DNA from: Sphagnum magellanicum
Taxonomy: Eukaryota; Streptophyta; Sphagnopsida; Sphagnales; Sphagnaceae
Length of the DNA: 64,000 bases
Reading direction: 5' to 3'
Assembly (NCBI GenBank): GCA_021904315.1
Contig: CM038919.1
Location: 5,766,001-5,830,000, forward strand
In this document: piece after piece, positions 12,401 to 25,469 of the stretch
Numbering within the stretch: position 1 is the stretch's first letter
Layout of the letters: each line of letters starts with the position of its first letter
Translations under genes and position numbers: made by a program
The notes under the pieces: model-generated
What the model saw: the letters and a program-made list of their open reading frames with translations, nothing else
What the model was told of the DNA's origin: nothing
Database searches by the model: none

Positions 12401-15400
12401 TAGTTGATTGAATTGAGTAGTAGTTTTTTGTAAACTAAACCAAGAAATTTTTAATAGAACAAAAAGTGCCAATTTTACATCCTATACATGTCATAAACCC
12501 TAAACCAAAGAAATCTATAAGCAAAAAAAAAATAGCAAGAAAAATCATTGAACTTGAATTTTTTTAAAAGGAGGGTGGGGGTTTGCTCAATTGGGAACCT
12601 TACTCAAATGTTACATTCGTGATTATAAAATAAAGATGAAAATATTACTTTAACTATTAAAGTACATCCCATAATGTTTTTTAAAAACTTAAAAACATAT
12701 ATTGATAAAAACCATTACAACTATTTTTCATGTAAAATGATTTAATATAAAACAATACATTCTTTGCCATTCATAGATGTTTAACTATAATAATTTATCA
12801 AGAAAGTATGAATTATATATAGTTATAAAATCTTTGAATTGACACTATATAACCTTGGATTATTCAATAGTTTTTTTCTCAACCACATACTTCTAGTAAT
12901 TTTTTAAAAAAAACTTGTGAATTATAAACATATACATTGATTTTTTGTTTGCATACAAGTTTGAAGTTGGTTCAAGTAATTGTATATAATTAGAAAAGCA
13001 GGAATTTAGAAAAACCTTAAAATATTTAAAATGCAAGTTTTAGAATGCTAATTTACAGAAAAATAAATCTAAATCCATATTAGAGTATAAATTAACTAGA
13101 ATAATCAACTTTGGGATCAAATAGTAAAAAAGATAATAAAACATAAAATTATTAAAAATCAAAATCTAAGTAATATTCAGGTGTAAATTATTACAAAAGG
13201 CAACAAAATGTTGGAGCAAAGTTTGCAAAATAAGTTGTGATTTTTTTTAAAAATCACAATCATAAAACTAATTAAAAAGTTAAAATCATACTCAAATATA
13301 TATATGAATATAAACCATGGATATAGACATTGAATGAAATATAATTGGTTTTTAATGAATGAACGACTTCCAATAAAAATGTTTGTGATTGTCTTTTTGA
13401 TGCAATAATTTGTTTGTTAAGATATTCAATAAAACCAAAAGAGATTAATTATTATGTTTCATTTATTAAAATGTTTAGCATCTTGACACACCAAAGGCAT
13501 TAGAAAGTTGTAAATGTGAATTAAAATTTGATGTTTTACACGATTTACACCATGAATAAGCAAATGATGAACACACTATATATACAAAAGATGTTAATGT
13601 CTACAACAGATGGTGGATTGTGGCATGATTTTACTATTATGTATTGGATATCAAAATAAATCTACAATGCCCAACTCACATTTGTAACAAAAATAATAGC
13701 AAAAATAATGGTGAAAATAGGAAATGAAAATGAAACTACAAATGTTTGAAACATTTATAATTACAGTATGCACAATGAAAGACTTGAAAGTTTTTACATG
13801 AATTATATATATAATGAAGAAAAAATAACTTGTGTCAAATGAAATATATTTATTTGGAATTTTGAATTAGACAATTCATTACTAAAAGTACTAAAAAGAC
13901 ATCTTGAATGGATACCACAAGATATTGCATTGGTATTGTTCACCAATATTTGCATTTAGGTTTAAATATTGAACACAAATAAAACAAAATCTTGAACTTC
14001 TCATAAGTTTAAGAATTATAAAAAATGAAACAATTGTTGATAACATAATGGAAAACTCTTTGAGCAATATTTTAAAAACATATGAAACAAAAACCAAGAT
14101 AATCTTGATGAAATTCTTTTTGTGAATATGATATTACAAAAGATTGTGAATAATAAATGCGTTGATTATGAAATGCAAGAATCTTAATTTCATATACCAA
14201 CAAAAGAAAATTCAAAATCAATTAACAATGTTCAACATAATGTAATAAAAAATTATATAAAGTTATCAAAAACATTGCCAAACATGTTTGTCATCGTTGC
14301 CAATGATTATGTTTTTCACATCAAGTTTGTAAATTGTTATGCATCCCAATCATACATAATGTAAAATCCAATGATCATGTATTGGTGTATAAGGCTTGTC
14401 AAAAAAGAATGATCTTAATAAGCTTTGAGATTTAACTTTAGGATATTGTATTGGTAAACCAAATATGAAATTTGTTTTAATGTTAAACAAAGTAAATAAA
14501 CATGGTTGCACCTCATCCCACATTTGTAAAAATCTTTCGATATGGACAATATGGTAGGCATGATAATATTGTAAGTGTGCGAAAAAATTTGAACTTCACA
14601 CAAAATGTATTATCATGAATGCCATTACTTAGATTGTTATCAAACAAATGCTTTTGCAATGAGTAGACAACTCAATCTTGCAAGGCCAACCCCTCTTTTT
14701 TTTTGGGTAACATTCACTACATGTATAAATAATTGGCTTATATTTATAACAACATTAAAATATTTTCATACTTGACATTTCAGTGAAAATGTAAGTACAT
14801 TCATTAAATAAATAGAGATAGTGTTAGAAATAATCCCATCACATGTGTACAGACCTATTATGAACATAGAACGAACAATTCTTGCAAATTGCTTTAAAAT
14901 ATCTGCTCATGAATATAGTGTTGGAAGAAAAAAAAAGACTTAAAGAGACATAGATCCAAAATACACCTTTCCACACCTCACTACTTGGGAATGAGCTAAA
15001 CAAATTCCAGTCTAAAATTTGGTAAGATGACGCATCATGAGGTCATATAATCATCCTACTTAAACCAATTCCGAAGATGAATCATCATCCTTGGAACTAT
15101 TTGATTTTCTTAGTGAAATCGGGCCAAGGTTTTTTGAAGCCATGCTCCATTTTTGGCTCAACATGCTTTTAGGCTCATTCACTACTATCCCATTCACCCT
15201 CCCATGAGGCCAACTTTTCCAATTTTCATCCATTGTCCCAGTTTTTTGTTCAACTTTTCAGAACTAGGCTAGAACTCATATAATGCATTCTATTGAAGTT
15301 GCTTAATAGTGAAAGATAAACATGTGATAATTTGTAAAGTGATCTTCATCAGATTGAAACCTCAATCTTTCCAATCAAAGGACCAATTTAAACTATCAAA

Positions 15401-15699
15401 CCACTACATGCCTTGGATCAAAATGTTTTGAATTCCAGGCAAAATTACAGGTTGATCATAAAATTGGGTATGTATATATATATCTTTGAAAAAATACTTT
15501 CCTTTTGGGCATCACTAAAGCAGTCTCAAGCCTAAACCCTAATTTATGTTGTTTTTGGTTAGGAAACTGAGTGTCATTGTAAGGGTTTAGTACTTGTTTT
15601 AAGAATTTTAAACAATCATTTGCTAAAATTTCTGACAAACCATTCAAACGTCCATATTTCATTCACACATTTGCTTTCTCTAAAAGTGAAGGATGTATC

Positions 15700-16130
15700 C
15701 ATATGGCCCAAAGTGAACCAGGCACCCACAAGTGCACTGCATACCATGGATGAGGTATGGACGGGAAACAATTTTTCATTGCATTCCTGTCCCATAGCTA
15801 ATCATGGGGGGGGGGGGGGTGTTTGCTAATGAACTATGCAACATGCATCTACCTACCTAGCTAGTAGCTACCGAGTGCTTTACCTACAAACCTACCTACA
15901 TAATAACAACTACTTAAAATTCCCTACCTATTTACCTACACTACTTTTACCCATTTATTTAGGTAGTTTACTTAGGTAGGGAAGGGGGGAAGTAGGAAGT
16001 TTAAAAGGGATAAATTACCAAGTTGCAACCTTGGTAACTTGAAACGACAAAACTAAGCCATAATGGGTGTTCAATGGATGGTGCACTGATGGGTCATGGG
16101 ACACTCCATCCATCCATCCTTGTGCATGGT
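15700..16130 (+). repeat. F3 repeat: conserved module plus ACCTACC-rich tail
   Basis: The module runs GGAAACAATTTTTCATTG, then CCCATAGCTAATCATGG, then a run of 14 G (15806-15819). It is followed by a tail of irregular ACCTACCTA units to about 15980, then AACCTTGGTAACTT (about 16027-16040) and a GGATGGTGCA block. Related modules occur near 24.7 kb, 25.75-26.13 kb and, in reverse orientation, 50.8-51.57 kb. No ORF is associated. Confidence 0.55.
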
Positions 16131-17070
16131 GTATGATGGTGTTGGGTGTGTGCTGAGGTCAACCTGAGCTTCAGTCTGAGAGAAAAGAAAGTTGGATTTT
16201 CACAGAGAGCCTTTACTTTCATGCTATCTTCACTGAGTGCTGCAAGCTTTGAAAGTAGCACTGCTGCCAAAATAATTGGAAATTCATTTCACTGCACTCA
16301 TTGGGGATTTCACCAAGTTCCTGTAATTGCAAGAAGCTCTCCAATTGACAGCTGTCGTGTAGGTACACAGCCTAGTAGTACATTGATTTCTTGAGAAGCT
16401 TAAGACCCCAAAATCTACTTTCTAATTTATTCTAATATTTTGAAATAATTAAATATTTTGAAAATTTTAGTAAATTTTTAAATAATTTTTTAGGTCGCAA
16501 AAAATACAAAATTTGGAACATTTTCTCACAGATGCCTTATTTTCTTTGAAATCATCTGAAAAAATGAGATAAGATTTGGCTTTTTTGCAGAATTGTGATC
16601 ACTTTGCTATTACCCCCAAAAAAAATCTGTTGTCATTTTGCTGTTATCAATAAATGCTAAATTTCTCTTGGGATGCTTACTGCCTACTCCAACTTCAGAA
16701 AATTGAATTAAAATTAAAAGAAAAAATTCTTTAAAATATTATATATATATATATATATATATTTGATGATCATCCATAAGACCATTAAAACAAATCTGGT
16801 TAGAAAAAGAAATGAAAGTGAAAAAAAGGGGCATCCTGTTATATTGTTTGCTGCCCTCTTGGAACTTAATACAAATAATAATAGAGTTATCCATAAGCTT
16901 CTCCTGTGTTTCGGCCTGCGTTTGATCCTGACTTTCCCTCTCATCCTCCCTTTTTGAGCTATCCGTAAAGTGCATAAAAGTCCAGACCAGCCCTGAAAAC
17001 ACAAGCTACAGTCTTCAAAAGTGACTGCTGTGGTCACTTTTCTAACCACACAACAGTCTACCTTTGTGAC
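16131..17070. other. Less AT-rich island without a recognised gene
   Basis: At 16140-16400 and 16840-17070 the sequence is visibly richer in GC than its surroundings and resembles gene-proximal DNA. The longest frames (82 codons on +, 119 on -) open at non-ATG codons or run into an AT dinucleotide run (16741-16762) and have no domain. It may be a fragment of a transcribed non-coding region. I can assign nothing more. Confidence 0.35.
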
Positions 17071-17079
17071 CACAGACCA

Positions 17080-17570
17080 CGGGCTACTATAGGGGGGTGA
17101 AACAAGGTAGGCCTACCTAGTTATCTATGGGCTACTTACCTGCCTAGCCATGGGTTTGAGTATGGGTTACTCAAGGAGTTATTTAGGAGTTACTGAAGAA
17201 GTTATAAGGGCTAACTACACATTTTTTTATGTTAGGAGATACCTAAGGGTGACTTATGGAAGGGTTCCATAGGGTTTATTTAGGAGACTATCTAGAAGCT
17301 TTTTAAGTTAAGGGATATTTTGGGGGGCTATTTTTTGGGATTACATAGGGGGTTATTTGAGGGATACTTAGAGATTACCTAATGACTTACCTTGGTTGGG
17401 GATGCCTAGGGATTTCATAAAGTAGGAAATATTTGGGGGTCATTTATGGGGTTACATAGGAGATTATTTAAGGATTACATAAGGACTTACTTAAGTTAGG
17501 GGATATTTAGGTGAAGGGCTACCTAATGTCTTACATAGGGCTTATTTAAGTGTATATATAAGGATTATCA
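17080..17570 (+). repeat. Degenerate GGTTAC/TTAGG-type short tandem array
   Basis: About 490 nt are made of loosely repeated 10-20 nt phrases built from GGGATTAC, GGTTATTTAGG, TACCTAAG and ACTTA. G is concentrated on the + strand and the units are too diverged for a fixed period. This looks like a decayed simple-sequence array, related in flavour to the F3 tails. Confidence 0.55.
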
Positions 17571-17812
17571 AAATTTTAGTTTAACATCATAATCAAAACC
17601 CCTAATCCCTATCCCCACTCACAATAAGTCCCCAAAAACATAAGTGCAATTCAAAATCATAGTCTTTAACCTTGTGCCAAAAGGTGATTCATAACCTTTG
17701 CTTTAAACACATAAGTTTTGTTTTATGGGTGGGAACTATTTTAGTGGGAGCACCTCTCATTCATTTTTTCTCTTTTTCATTTCTCACTCAAGTGGAAGGG
17801 TTTTTGGAAATC

Positions 17813-19210
17813 ATGGTTTCATCTTCAAGCCATGGTTCTAGTTTTATTAGAGATAGTTTTAATATTTCGAAATCAATTAGTTTTAACTCCTCATCTTCAA
17901 GTGATGATGAGATGATACATGAAATGTTTGTAAACATGGATAAACAGAAACAATGTGCTTTTGCATATGCAATTGTTGCTAACTCATCTAACATGTTCAA
18001 TGCCAATGAGTTAAAAGAGGGCACATGTCATTCATTGGATTTAGGTGTGGGCAATGTGCTTGCTACTATGCAAACAACATTAGGGTTGTTCAAGATTTTG
18101 ACCAACTTCATTTTGGCGGAGTTTGACGAATTGTCGTTATTAATGGGGCATACCATTGTGCACCATGCATGATCTACAAGTGAACATCACATTCAAGTTT
18201 TAAATTTAAGGTTTGGATCAAGGTTTTAGTTTTGAAGCTTTGGATTAAGTTTTAGTTTTAAGGGTTGGATTAAGGTTTTAGTTTAAAACTTTGGATTTTG
18301 GGTTTGGATGCCTTTGGATTAAGCTTTTAGAGTTAAAATTTGGGATTTACAAGTGATCACCACTTTTGGATTGGGCATCTTTTTAAATTGATCCCTAAGC
18401 AACTCTTTTTGCAATTCATTTTGTACATGAAACATCATAATCATTCCATGTATGATGCATTTGTATGGAATTGGTCAAAGAATGTAGTTTGTGATGATGT
18501 CATCTACATTGCATATTGCATTAATCATGCAATTGGAAATGAGGTTCAATGGCCCACAACATAGAAGGAAGTTATGTTGGGCATGAATTTATTGGAATTT
18601 CAAGGTTATATTATGTTCATTGATGGCATGTTCATCAAGATATGCAAACTTTGGAATGATGGGGTCAATAAAGTTTGGTTTAATGGGCATTAGAATATAT
18701 ATTCAATGAACAACACCATGGTTGTTGATCATTGGTGTTTGTTCATTTACCTAGATCTTTGGGTATTTAAGTTTTTACCATGATGTTACCATTTTGTGCT
18801 AGTTTGAATTACACAAGAATTTGAATCAATTTTTTTTGCATGATGATGAATATTTTGAGCATTTGTTGGGAGATTTTGGCTACCTAAGTGAGGAGATGTT
18901 CATCATGAAGAGAATTAGGAAGTGTGAAGTAGGTCTTAATGCTGATTAAAATGTTATTAGAGCTTGCAACAAAATACATGCTAGGTATAAAATGTGAGTT
19001 CAGTGGGGGATTGGTGGATTGAAAAGGAAATGGAGACAATTAATGAAAAGGTTCGATTCCACAAAACCTAAGTACATAACTTTGTTTAAAGCTATAGTTA
19101 TTTTGGTAAACATTTTTCATAGACACCAAATGGATTTCACATTTGAAGTCATAGGCAAGTAGTTGCCTAACCTTGCTAACCATGGGTGGGACATGGATTT
19201 ACAATTCTAT
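17813..19210 (+). pseudogene. Decayed PIF/Harbinger-type transposase
   Basis: The N-terminal part (17813-18170) encodes LTNFILAEFDELSLLMG. The sequence resumes at about 18345 with LYMKHHNHSMYDAFVWNWSK, then FIDGMFIKI, YSMNNTMVVD, YHDVTIL, and N-x2-H-x2-R...VQWGIGGLKRKW. These match in order the plant Harbinger transposase N-terminal region and its DDE nuclease domain. The first two catalytic aspartates are present (18622-18624 and 18782-18784, in different frames). The expected glutamate in the VE-WGIGGLK motif is CAG, Gln, at 19001-19003. In-frame stops occur at 18562-18564 and 18995-18997, and at least one frameshift falls between 18700 and 18780. Positions 18174-18350 are an insertion flanked by near-copies of CTACAAGTGAACATCAC. 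The gene is clearly non-functional. Confidence 0.8.
18190..18340 (+). repeat. Short repeat insertion inside the Harbinger relic
   Basis: Four to five diverged units of the type TTTGGATTAAGGTTTTAG interrupt the transposase reading frame. The coding sequence on either side would join if this block were removed. The flanks CTACAAGTGAACATCAC (about 18174) and TTACAAGTGATCACCAC (about 18347) are near-identical. Confidence 0.6.
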
Positions 19211-19299
19211 AGGTCTAAAATCTTTTCAACTTTTGTTGTGAACTCATTTTCATTAATAACCCTTAACTAGACTAACAATTTTTAGGTTACTGATTTATT

Positions 19300-19530
19300 C
19301 TTGTTTTTTTTGTTTGTTTGTTTTTAATCTTTTTCTATTTTATTTTTATTTGCCTCTATCTATCTTTTTTTTTTTCTTGGTATGTCTTTCTCTCTTTTTT
19401 TTTTCTCTTTATTTGTCTTTTTTTTCTCTTTTTGTTTGTCTCTTTGTTTATTTTTGTTTCATTTTATTTGTCTTTTTGTTAATCTTTATTTGTTTCTTTG
19501 TCCATATGTCTTTGTTTTTGTATTTAAGCA
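19300..19530 (+). repeat. T-rich TTTG/TTTC low-complexity tract
   Basis: About 230 nt, almost purely T with interspersed TTTG, TCTC and TTTATTTG units. The 90- and 87-codon frames across it are by-products of composition: they encode only F, L, S, C, V and Y. Confidence 0.8.
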
Positions 19531-19829
19531 ATTGCCCAACATGGATGACCATGTATTGCATTATGTTACTGAACTTAAATTTTTAACCAAAAATGCACGC
19601 ATGATATATAAAAAACATAATCAAACCAAAAATGTAAAAGTTTAGAATTCATTGTCCAAGCAAGATGAAAGATGATAAACCTTGGATTAAAACTTGTCAC
19701 AATATTTTTTATAGTGTAAATGTATATTCTTCAAGATTTTAGGTTTTGCATATTCTTTTTTTCAATTGAATTGTGGTTGTTCCAACATTGGGTGCTTAAA
19801 CTTGCCATTGGTCAATGACCAATGAGACC

Positions 19830-20560
19830 AATCTATCATACTTGGACAATTATTTGGTTCACTATGTTCAAATGAACAGGTAGGTGAGATGATGACCTAA
19901 TTGGGTTGATGTGAACAACTAGTTAGATTTCTTGGGCCTTGATCAAACAAAAACTTAAACCCCATGACATTGATCAACAAAATAATATAAATGTACTCAC
20001 ATCTAATGATTGTCTAAGTTGATATGTTGAACAACTAGCTTTTTGGGTTCACTAGATTCAAATGAATAAATAGTGGATCTCTTGGACCTTGATAAAATAA
20101 AACCTTAAAACTCGCATTGATGCAAGAACATCTAATGATTGTTCAAACTTATATGTTGAATAACTAGCTCCATGGATTCACTAGGTTCAAGTCAACAATT
20201 AGATGAAATGGTGAATAACTAGCTAGATTTCTTGGACCTTGATCAAACGAAACCCTAAATCCACCATTGATTAACAAAAGAACATCAATGCAAAAACATG
20301 AAATGGTTGTCCAAGTTGAATTGATGAATAACAATTAACTCTTTAGGTTCATAATGTTCAAATGAATAGGCAAGTAACATGATAACCTCATTGAGTTGAA
20401 ATGAACAACCAATTAGATCTCCTAAAACTTGATCAAATAAAACTTTAAACCCCACATTGATCAACAAAATAACATATGATGATTGTCCAAATTTATATAT
20501 TAAGCAACCAATTCCCTAGGTTCATTGGGTTCAAGTAAACAACCACAATAGATGACCATG
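19830..20560 (+). repeat. Tandem array, about 170-190 bp unit, five copies
   Basis: The phrase GTTCACTA-GTTCAAATGAA recurs at about 19858, 20047, 20174, 20345 and 20518. The phrase CTTGGACCTTGATCAAA recurs at 19931, 20081, 20231 and 20421. Units also share GATTGTCCAAGTT and TTGATCAACAAAA. Copies differ by substitutions and by internal deletions of 20-60 nt, so spacing varies from 127 to 190. No coding potential was seen. Confidence 0.75.
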
Positions 20561-21299
20561 ACTTCAATAAGAAAGCAAGTTTGGACAAATCATAAATGTA
20601 GAAAGCTTTATAGATTCCAATTTAACAAATTTACAAAGTATGCACAACATAAGTTAAATAGTTAACAACCCTAATGAAGAAAAGAATTTTTTTCATTTGT
20701 GCATTTAACTCGACATTTTCAAATGATTCAAATGTATCTTACATTCCCAAATTTTTTGTAAATAATCTATTTCAAATTGAAATCATTCATGAAGATAATG
20801 TCTCTTGAGTCCATGCATGGCTACAATTTTATGGTTAAGCATGGTTATTGACTTTGATAAATTCCAAAGCATTCCATGCAATTGTTTTCCCCACTACCTT
20901 ACACCACCTTTATTTATTTAGCAAGGATACCAAATCATGGGTAAACATGAAATAATGTATGCAACCACAACATCATTAATGAAAGGTTTTAGAAGATGGC
21001 AAACATCATCAACAATTGATGTGATGAAGAGCTACTTGAAGTTTTGAAAACCAAAATTGGAAGAATTTGGAACCCTAGAATGGAAATCAAGCTTCAATGA
21101 TTGCATTAAAACTAATGCAATTGTAGATGCGATTAATTCACAAAGCTTACATCATAATATAAAAAAAGACTAGTACAACAAGAGGAATGTTTCCCATAAA
21201 GTTAGGTCATAATTTAAATTGTGGGAAAAAAATCGCCTTCTCATGATTTGGAAATGAGGACCATTTGGTTAGGAATGAATGGAAAGATAATTGATTAAG

Positions 21300-21710
21300 T
21301 ATAAAAAGCTTACACGAAGCTCCACCTTTGTTATAATTGGGGTCGTTGTTGAAACTTTTCATTGTCAAAGTTGTAGCTATTGTCAATACTCCTTGTTGTT
21401 GAAGCTCCATTGTTGTTGAAACTTGGATAAATGACTCCACTATTGAAACTTGTTGAAGCCTTTGTCAATGTTCCACCTCCATTGAAACTATGTTTTGTAT
21501 CCACAATTTTTGAGGTTCAAAGTTCATTGTTGAAACTCAAAACCAGAAAGCTTCATTAAATATTAATATTCAAAGCTCACTGTTGGAACAACAACACCCA
21601 TGAAGCTCATTAAATATTGAAGCTCAAAGTTCACTATTGAAATCACAAAACCCACCAAACTTCATTGAATATCAAAGCTTAAAGCTCAAGTTGTTAAAAA
21701 CCACAATTAT
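21300..21710 (+). repeat. Minisatellite, about 53 bp unit, plus GTTGTTGAA-rich lead-in
   Basis: CAAAG(T/C)TCA-TGTTGAA starts copies at 21518, 21571, 21625 and (partial) 21673. Each is followed by an AAGCTTCATTAAATATT segment. Upstream (21340-21480) are irregular GTTGAAACTTCATTGT phrases that look like older copies. Confidence 0.65.
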
Positions 21711-22184
21711 GCTACCTAAAGACCAACTAAAACCTTATTTCCTTTAAACCCTCCTCTTTGCCAAGCTCTTCACCTTGTTTGATGCTTCATATTTCTCACA
21801 AATTGGTTTCACTCCAAACCTTCCTCACAAAAAAACATTTGCTTAAGTTACCTAAAGCGCAACGTAACAAAAAACACATAATATAAGACTAAATTCCTTT
21901 CATCTTGAGTTAAAGGCCAATTTTGAGTTTGCTCTTTTTTTTTTTTACCTTTAAGAAATGCTTGTGGTGCCTTTTTGTGTTTGTCTCTTTTGCCTAAACC
22001 CAATATTATTTTTTTATTTTTGTGAAATTTGGTGACTTGAAAAGGAAAACATTTTTAAAGCCATTTTTCAAAAATATTTGCTGAAAAAATAACTCATGTC
22101 AAAGTGGGTAGTTTTGTTTGTGGTGTCATGAGCCCTTGAAGTAGGGAAAGAAAGAAGGATATTTCATTTAAGGCATTTTTTTAT

Positions 22185-22470
22185 ACAATTTTTTTGGCAA
22201 TATTTCAATATCTTTTGCACCTTAAGTCTAACACCTATAATATCACCTCTAGAAAATCCTATTCATTGAGCACTTTCCAACAATATCAAAAGCACACCCC
22301 AATTTCCTTAAAAAATTCAATGTGATTTCATTGAATTTTTAGACAAAATGATTCAATATTCAAGAACCTTTGCATTATAAGTCTAAACATTACAAAACCA
22401 CCTCAAGGCACTCCTAGTCATGAAGAGCTTTCTAATGGTGCCAAGAGGGACAAAGGCCATTGTAGATTCA
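22185..22470 (-). repeat. F2 dispersed repeat, two tandem copies
   Basis: On the minus strand two adjacent units contain, in order, TTGGAAAG (or TTAGAAAG), a CTCAATGAATAGG or CTTCATGACTAGG phrase, GGTGATAT or GGTGGTTT, TTAGACTTA, and a final ATTGAA phrase. The same order appears on the + strand near 27.07, 54.86 and 55.44 kb. No ORF. The family is not one I recognise. Confidence 0.55.
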
Positions 22471-22479
22471 AAAATCTCA

Positions 22480-25465
22480 ACCATGTGTTTTTTGGGGGTG
22501 AAATTTCATCATTTTTCAACCAAAAAAAATGAAGAAAAATGTCTTTTTAGTGTGAATTGGACTAAATTTGCTAATATGAAAAAGTAAAAAGAAAACAAAA
22601 TCAGTTGGTATCCAACTATTGGTAGTTAGGTGATGGTTTCTAGTTTGAGTGGAATTGGATACCTTTAGACTTTTTTACCTCTTCAAACCTTTCACACCTA
22701 TTCTGACTATTTGATTATCTTACATGCTGTTGGAACTTGGTACGAGGTAGTTAAAAAGATGTTTTCTAGTTTGACTTTTAGGGTTTAAAGATTTGAAACT
22801 CAATACCATCTAACTCAGGACCATGTCCTTTCTCTTCTTTTTTGTCTTTTTCGATTTGCATTGATTAATTTAGTTGCAATAAAACTTTGACACCTATACT
22901 GGTACCCTCATCTTCCTGAGCCTTCAGAGTGGCCGTATTGAACCCAGGCAATGTTAAATTTGGAATTGGAGATCCTGATTTAGTCTTGTGAATTGATTGA
23001 TATATATATATACATACATATATTATAATAATGTCTAAAAACCAACATAAAAAATTAGGGTTTTAAGTCTTTACCATGGGACCATGAGTGTAGGTGCTGC
23101 TTTACCTAAGGCAACAGGGTTTTACATCATTTTTAACCACTGAGCAGTTCACTTCAACAACTTTGCAATGTGAATAACAACATCCAAAATCTCTTGCTTA
23201 GAATGGAATGGGTGTCGATTATGGAATACTCTTTGAAGTTTGTAATTTGCCAAGTTCATTCATGATGGTATTATGTAGTTGATTTTAAGAGGTACTCATT
23301 ACTCACCTTGTTATGTAAGGGTATTCGTTTTGGTTGAAAATGGTGACAAACAATTTTAGGATCATAATTTTCATGCAGCCAATGAGAAGGTTTCAGCATC
23401 CACTCAGGAGAGCCCAGTTTCTTTTCTTTTTGGGTTGATGGAGGGAATAATTAATTGTTTTTTAAAAAAAATTCAATATGTTCCCCAAGATGTTCCCAAT
23501 AGCATTAAACTTTTTTTTTTCCCATATGCTTTGGCCAAAGTTGAACTTTCATGTATATAGAACTATAATAATAAAAATAGGGCCAAAGGGAAGCACCTCT
23601 ATGCTTCTAGGGTATGTGGAATGTTTTTAAAAATTTGGTGATGGGCCAATCAAAGTGGCTCCTTCCAAAATAAAACCTTTGGGTGCACACCCTAACTAAT
23701 TAATAGAAGAAGCAACCATGGGTACCCCTCTTGATATTGCTAGAGAAGAAGTAGGTAGGTACCTATGTTGTGCAAGGGGGTCTTCTTTTTCTGTTTGGAA
23801 TACTCTAATACTTGGTTTTGGAAAGTTATATGGTGTTTGAGCCTTGGATGTTGGGTAAATTATTAATTATACTGGATGGATTTTTATTGAAATGTTGGTT
23901 ATTTAAAAAAATATTTCCAACCATTTAATAGCTCAACAAACTAGTATTTAAAAAATTCAGGAAATGTGCAGTCATTAAATAGATTAGCAGAAACATTAAG
24001 TTGCAAAATTAATGTTGTGTCTCTGGAGTGGAGTGTGCACTGAGGGTGGTAATTCAACTTTAATTTGATTCACTCACTGCTCTATTTTTAAAAAATAATC
24101 AGAATAGAATATTATAATTCAATTTAAAGCATTTATGAAATTTGTTACAGAAAATAATATCTAATAATAACACCACATGTGATGAAATGCAGGGAGGAGG
24201 CAATCAAAATTCAACTAGTGCAGAAAGTGTCAGGAGTGGGGTAGGGAGAGAAACAGGTTGGTTATTTACTAGTGTTGTTGGACTTTGCAATCCACAAACA
24301 TGACAAGAAGATGGCAGACAGATAAACATGACACAATTTGAACTCAAATATTTCTACTCATTGATTCTACTGGAGCTGAGCTTCCAGTGCCCATCAAAGA
24401 GTTGGGTTCTGTAATTTTGAAGCTTTGGATGTTCTTTGCTTTCTTCTCTGATAATTTAGCATGTTGGGTTTGATTGTTTTATACCTATCATTTGGAACTT
24501 TTCATGAATGGACTATTGAACCCCCCATCTGCCATGCACGCTTCATTATGAAGTTGATGAAGATGCATGATTCCTGTTCTGGAGAGAGTCGGCAACTCCT
24601 CGAGTATGTTGCTCCTCACCATCTAACAGGCCAGGTTAACATGTTGGTCCTCGCCATCTAACAGGCCAGATTGAACCGACAGTCACCAGCATACCATGGG
24701 CCAGAGTGGACCAGCACACCCACCCAGCGCATCATACAAGATGGTCACTAAAAACTTGTGCAGCATGCAACATGTGCATGAAACAAGTTTTTCGTTGTAT
24801 TCCAGTGTCCCGTAGCTAACCACGATGCGTTAGCTATATACCAAGCATCCACATGTATATCTGTCAATGTTGTCCAGTTCTTAATTTTTCAAGGAATTTA
24901 GATCTGGTTTGGTTTAAGACCACATTCACAAAGTTTCATCTCCATGTTTACAGTCGACTAAAGAATTTTATTTATTTATAGTATTAGTTTTGTTCGATCG
25001 ATGCATATAGTTTGAGTTACAGATTCTCTAATATTAATTATACACAACCAATCAAATACAATAACTTGCTTCAAATGTAGGGCCCATCTAATACTTTTTT
25101 AAATAATAAAGTTATACTTATTTATCTAGAGAATCTAAATTTGTTTAAAATGGGGGCAGCACCCCAGTTCAGATTTTAATTCAATTTTGCGAAGAGTTCA
25201 GTTTTTTTTGGTTAGGTTCCAATGATGGTTCCAACAAAACTTGAAACCTTTTAGTCTCTATAACCTGGACTTGAATAGGTATGCCTAAATCCCAAAACTT
25301 GAAGACCTTGTAACCTACACTTTGATTATGCGCAAATCCCAAAACCTACCAACACTGGTATCCACCTACCTACTAGCCATCAAGTGCCATACCTAGTTAC
25401 CTACATACATATAAATCACTTACATTACCTACCTACCCACTTGGGTGCATTGTGGGCAGTGTTAT
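22480..25465. other. Gene-free stretch with a partial F3 module
   Basis: No recognisable gene was seen. A short ACCTA-rich patch lies at about 23750. An F3-like module is at 24690-24870 (TTTTTCGTTGTATTCC...CGTAGCTAACCACGATG). A run of ACCTACC sits at 25355-25440, immediately before an F1 copy. The 66-codon frame at 24461 has no family resemblance. Confidence 0.5.
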
Positions 25466-25469
25466 TTTT

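Larger units (their letters stand above)
8041..15700. other. Gene-free AT-rich stretch
   Basis: No recognisable coding sequence was seen. The contents are a GA run (8096-8113), TTTAGGG heptamers (8141-8165), an ATTT run (8715-8734), a TGTA tetranucleotide run (9401-9431), and an ACTAGTTA/ACCTACC-rich patch at about 10760-10840. The 12.2-15.0 kb part is very AT-rich with many stops in all frames. All longer frames lack domain-like sequence. Confidence 0.65.

Noticed and set aside
19040-19062. GGTTCGATTCC motif resembling a tRNA T-arm
   Set aside because: It encodes part of the conserved transposase phrase (KRFDS), and no partner A-box or acceptor stem surrounds it.
19314-19645. Hydrophobic 90- and 87-codon frames that look like membrane proteins
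   Set aside because: They are the translation of a T-rich TTTG/TTTC tract. The composition alone explains the Phe/Leu/Ser content.
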